Shown here piece after piece: positions 59,510 through 64,000 of a DNA stretch of 64,000 nucleotides. The notes under the pieces were generated by a model. The model worked only from the letters and a program-made list of their open reading frames with translations. It ran no database searches and was not told where the DNA came from. The first letter of the stretch is position 1. Every line of letters begins with the position of its first letter. The stretch is from Larix kaempferi (taxonomy: Eukaryota; Streptophyta; Pinopsida; Pinales; Pinaceae), in NCBI GenBank assembly GCA_027924585.1, contig BSBM01000123.1, forward strand, positions 15,702,001 to 15,766,000, in the 5' to 3' direction. The position numbers and the translations under genes are program-made.

Positions 59510-62500
59510 TGTTATCACCTAAACTGTAGTTACCCCTATGGATGTATCCACTCATGGATGGCAACAGGGAAGGGCAACTCAAAAGGTGCAACCACGATCA
59601 CCTCGACCTCCAATAGATGGTTGTCATGCCAGTCGAGGCAACCTTCACTTTATGTTATCTAGCCCAGACAACAAAGGGGGAGACCCGATCTACTCCCGAC
59701 AGGAGAGATCAAAACCAAGACACCAAATCAAGTTATTTCTAAGTGAAGTAAGGTGTATGGTTTATCCTAGACCTTAGGATGAAGTCACAAGACAAGTGAG
59801 GGGTTCAATGAGTATAGCTTTGGTTCATTATTGATGTGAGAGTGACTTATGATTTGTGAAATAGGATCCAGGATTAAAGTACTAGTTCAATGTGAGAAAA
59901 TCCACTGCCTTGGGAACCGTGTCCAATGCAGGGTAGTTTAGGGGTTGAATTGGGGCTAAATAGTACAAGTGACACACTTGATCATGCAGTATGATGGCAT
60001 CAAAGGGTTTAGTTTACCACACAAGGGTCAAACCACAAGTTAATCCAACAATCTAGGAAAGTCGAATTGACTTGGAGAGAAACCAGTGCCTTGGGAGTTG
60101 GGATTATGGAGTCAAAGTAAAGTTAACTTGTGGTTAAGAACTCCTATTGCATGAGACAAGTGGGCAATTGAAGTCTTGATGGATGAATAGGTCTAGATCT
60201 AGGTTTGACCTAAGTGGACCACAATCCCTTAAAACAAGGAATGATATCCCCAAGGCAAGATTTGACAAGGTGACCTACTAGACCTAGGTTTTGAATTATT
60301 CCCGTTCCAAATCCATGAAAATCTCAAGTACCCACGTCCTAGAAGTGGGACAACTCCCTTCTCCAAGGTAGTGCGACTTTACCCAAGGAGGCTAAAATGT
60401 GGGTTAAGTGGGTCAAGACAAGTCCGATGGCATCCAAACTTTAGATCCGAGTAGGTTAGTCAAGTAGGAGTGTGGATCTACAATTTCAAGGCAATCCGAT
60501 GGCTAGATCTTACTAGATCTGAGTTTGAAGATAACAAGTGGTCCAAAATGGGGATTAAATCCCTTAAAATGTGGAATAGGGCCCACAAGGTAGAAATCAG
60601 AAAAGTGACAATCTGCGGGTAGGTTATTGGATGTGTAGATCATGAATCAAGTGGGATCTCACCTACCCACATACTAGATCTAGGTCAATTCACCAAACTA
60701 GGAAGTGCGCTTTTGCTTGGAGAGGCTAAATGCCTTGGGAAGAGGGTCAAATGGAGGCCAACCCTCACCAAACTATAGATCCGGAAAGTCGTGGATACTA
60801 TAGAGGTGGGTTTTAAATATCTTACCTAAGAAGCCACTAGATCTTAGTAGATCTGAAAAAATGTAAAAATGGGGGTTTTGATTAATTAGGATTTTAAATA
60901 TTTTAGACAAGTGGATAGATCATGGAGATAGAAATTACCTTGAGATCATACCTGAGTGATGAAGAGAGATGCCTTGATGTTGAGGAAGATTCCCGCAGAG
61001 ATCAAATGAGAAATTGTTGATTTTGCTTGCCAAATTGATGCCCTGGCCCACAAGTGCGCCCTCCTCTACCTGTCAATCCAAGGAAAATCGATTTCAATCA
61101 GAGAGGTCAAGTATGGAGGAAATACAAGTAAAATGAAATGATAACATAGAATAGAAGGTCCTGGGACAGTAATACTCCCTGTTACCAACGAAGAGATCCA
61201 AAGAAGAAGTAGGGAGAGTCTTCCCCTACCAATACTTCCTCCTCAAAGCAAATCGGCCTCCACCTGTAGATGCAAAAACGTGGTACAAAAGATATGGAAA
61301 ACAAGATCTCCAATAACTCAGTGCAAAGGAAGAACCAACGAACAAACACCAAAAACATTCACCACAACACTGGAGATAGATGCAATAATAATTTTCTATT
61401 CCAATAATCCAGAGCCACAAGTCCTTTTTACAATGAGAAGCTCTCTCCTTTAAATAGGAAGGAGAGGCATCAAAATCCTAACCACTTTTTGAACGAGTGG
61501 CTAAGATTAAAAGATACAAATGTCTAATCAATGGTTGAGATGAGCTCAACAATAAAATACATGGATCACTAATAAAATATAATATAAGTGGACAAAATCG
61601 CCCTAGAAGAGGTGAATCCCACCAAATCATGATGACAAAATATAATAGGAAGCTTATGGTGGGTCCAAGGGGTAATTTTAGCCACCCTTGGTCAATCCCC
61701 ATAGCACAATAATAATAAAATAGTCATCAATATACCAAATCGTGCCTCCATGGTCAAATCATAGGCCTCAAAAGACCTCAAAAATCATCAGAAAGTGCCA
61801 TAAGTGATGGATGCGGACCCCGATGAAGCTGAAACTGCTGGAGGAGGTGTGGAAGACATCAATCCATCATCACTGGTCATCCCATGCCATAGCATTGCCT
61901 CAGTAGCCCAAATCGATTTCCTCAATAGCCATTTCTACCAATCCTGAAATGCCTCGGGAAACATGAAACTGCCCCAAACTACCTCCTGGAGTACCTACGT
62001 TGTCAAGGTGAGGGCACCAGTGTGTCCGGGAGGGGGGTAATATTGTAAAAACAAGTGGCTGGACCACCCCCTCCAAGCATAGCGCCCTAGGTCAACCGGA
62101 TAAAAATCACATCTGCTCTGACAGGGCCTCCGATAGACCAAAATTGCACTGGGATAGCCTACTGAGGCTCAATCATCACTGTAAGTGCCCGGAACTGAAA
62201 ACAAACTGTCTCATTGGACTCAGAAGGTCCAAATCCATCAAAGATGTGTACTCATACACCATATGAGTCTCTGCCTGATCAATATATATATCCAATATAC
62301 CGGAACAGGGCAAATAATAATAATCTGTAAATGATCAAATACCGTTGTAAACCATGAATCATCATCATAACCCTGTAGCTGCTGCATAGAATCATCATGT
62401 ATGTGTACATAGACCATATATCATCTATCCATATCATCATAAGGTCCAACCATCTCATGTCCTATGGTTGACCTTGGTCAAACTAGGTCTAACCAGGTCA

Positions 62501-64000
62501 ACATGACCAAATATAACTCAGACCATCATCAAAAGCTGCTCCAAAGTGTCAAAGGTTAATGCATGCTCTACAACTTATTCAAATAACAATTATAACACAG
62601 TAATCATTACTGGCGATCTAAATCCAAATATATAGTGTCATTAATTATTATTATTACTCAGACTAGACTTTCAAGATCATACTCACTTCATAGCTGTGAT
62701 CAATTTGCTAGTGAACGGTGAAGGCTAAAATAACTGGCTAGGCTAAGGGATGACTTGACTGACTTAACTTTGTGACACTTTGGCAAAGGGAAAGGGAATA
62801 CACACCATAGTATATACTGAATGAGCAACAACACAAGGAATGGCGGTGTCTCACAAATGGATGAGTTGTTCAAAGAGGGTTTATTCACCTTTAACAGATG
62901 CGCACAATCCATAATACAAATAAGGCCAGCAATTGTTTTGATATAGCATTTAAGTTCCATTGCTTTTTGGGCCTGAAGTTTCCATAGCCTTGGTCTATGT
63001 GTGTTTATAAACACATTGCATAGATTTTCATTTATTTTAGGCTTTCTGCTGCAGGTGTGTTTTTAAGGCACTTGTTTACCTGAGCACTTCTAGGTGTGTC
63101 ACAGACAACTTGTTTACCTAGGTATTTACATTTCCAAAAGATATAACATTTTATTTTCATGGCCATTTTCATTTGGCATGCCTTTCATTCATGTGTGTTT
63201 AGAAACACATTGCATGAATGGGCTTTTCATACAAGATATAGCATTTCATTTTTTCCAGACTTTGTATTCATAGCAGCACTAAAAGTTTCAGGTTTAGCCA
63301 ACACAACTTTAGTGACTAGGGGGAATTCACAAGGAACTCCAACTCACCATAGGCAAGTTTTGTCACCAACTCAGAGCCGAGACACAATAAACAGGGAAGC
63401 TCATCCAATACAGAGGCTACAGTGGGGGGAAAGTCCTCCATGCCACTAGTCAAGTAGTAAGTCAGGGTGATAAACTAAAAGGTAGGCAATGGATGGATGA
63501 AGACAATGAATAATGGAGCCGACACTAGCAAGCCAAGGTATGGTGGAATGATCACCTCTATTCTCCCTAAGGAGGGTAAGACCAATGAGTATGAATAGTG
63601 AACTTCTAAGTCTGAGTAGGGACAATATAATATATATAATAAGATCAACCAGGTCCACATATCTATATGATCACCAGATCATGACACTAAGTGCTAAGAC
63701 ATGTTATAAGAATAAGTATAAAAGCAATATAACCATAACACAATGATATACCTGCTGAGTCATATACCTGAATGCTCATCAACCTGTACCATCATCTGTC
63801 CTCTGAAACTGCTGCTGTAGATCTGGGCACTACTGACTGCTCTGTACCAATGGTATAATGGCTACATCGGTCATCTCTCTGAGTGTCCTGAGACTCAGTC
63901 ATGGCATGGGGAATACAACTGTTGTCCACAATCTGATAGTGATCCAATATAGATGCTCATCTCAGCATCTCAAATGTAAAGGAACTGGCTGAATAGTGTA
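59510..64000 (-). repeat. LTR A4 (family A, truncated by window end)
   Basis: It starts TGTTATCACC on the plus strand and is the reverse complement of A1 and A2 throughout: the 'ggcatcattccacatttt' type blocks near 60560, the reverse TATA-like box at 61447-61458, 'ggtggctaaaattacccc' near 61670, and 'caattgctagtgaacggtgaagg' near 62700. Comparison with A3 suggests the LTR ends a few tens of bases past 64000. No ORF is conserved with the other copies. Confidence 0.85.

Overview
This is a eukaryotic (land plant) window made almost entirely of nested, decayed transposable elements around one recognisable host gene. It has no operons, ribosome binding sites or dense ORFs. It does have GT-AG introns, Ty1/copia and Ty3/gypsy pol remnants, hAT transposons with 8-bp target duplications, and many AT-rich LTR sequences carrying plant-type TATA motifs. 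The very long intron, the 4-4.5 kb LTRs and the age-decayed pol ORFs suggest a large-genome seed plant, possibly a gymnosperm. That last step is inference.

Host gene (minus strand): four short exons at 41597-41517, 41352-41289, 17451-17364 and 17104-17020 encode 106 continuous codons of a TLDc domain (OXR1-like protein family). All three splice phases agree and no stop occurs. The second visible intron is 23,837 bp and is packed with retrotransposons. The first coding exons (expected above 41.6 kb) and the last one (expected below 17.0 kb) were not found, so most of the window may lie inside one transcription unit.

Layout: 1-4.1 kb, tandem LTRs of family A. 4.1-6.6 kb, decayed sequence with a copia RNase H remnant. 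6.6-7.8 kb, a non-autonomous hAT-like element with a perfect 8-bp target duplication. 7.8-10.0 kb, an unassigned LTR-like repeat. 10.0-15.8 kb, solo LTR C (target duplication aagag) containing solo LTR A2 (target duplication gtact). 15.8-17.5 kb, host sequence with two exons. 17.8-19.6 kb, a rearranged gypsy fragment. 20.7-21.0 kb, a polypurine tract. 21.6-26.25 kb, LTR B1 split by an apparently intact hAT element with a two-exon transposase of about 808 aa. 26.8-30.4 kb, repeat D1. 31.3-32.4 kb, LTR B2. 32.4-40.2 kb, gypsy gag and three LTR layers (E, then H, then A3). 40.2-42.3 kb, host sequence with two exons. 42.3-43.5 kb, a truncated second hAT copy. 43.5-53.3 kb, D4, D2 and D3 in alternating orientation around an array of short perfect hairpins. 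53.3-57.1 kb, a truncated copia element with one LTR and a PBS. 57.1-59.1 kb, low-complexity sequence. 59.15-59.5 kb, a second hairpin array. 59.5-64.0 kb, LTR A4.

The points most worth checking are the TLD gene with its giant intron, the intact hAT element, the hairpin arrays, and the A-family LTRs, all four scorable copies of which lie at GTAC.
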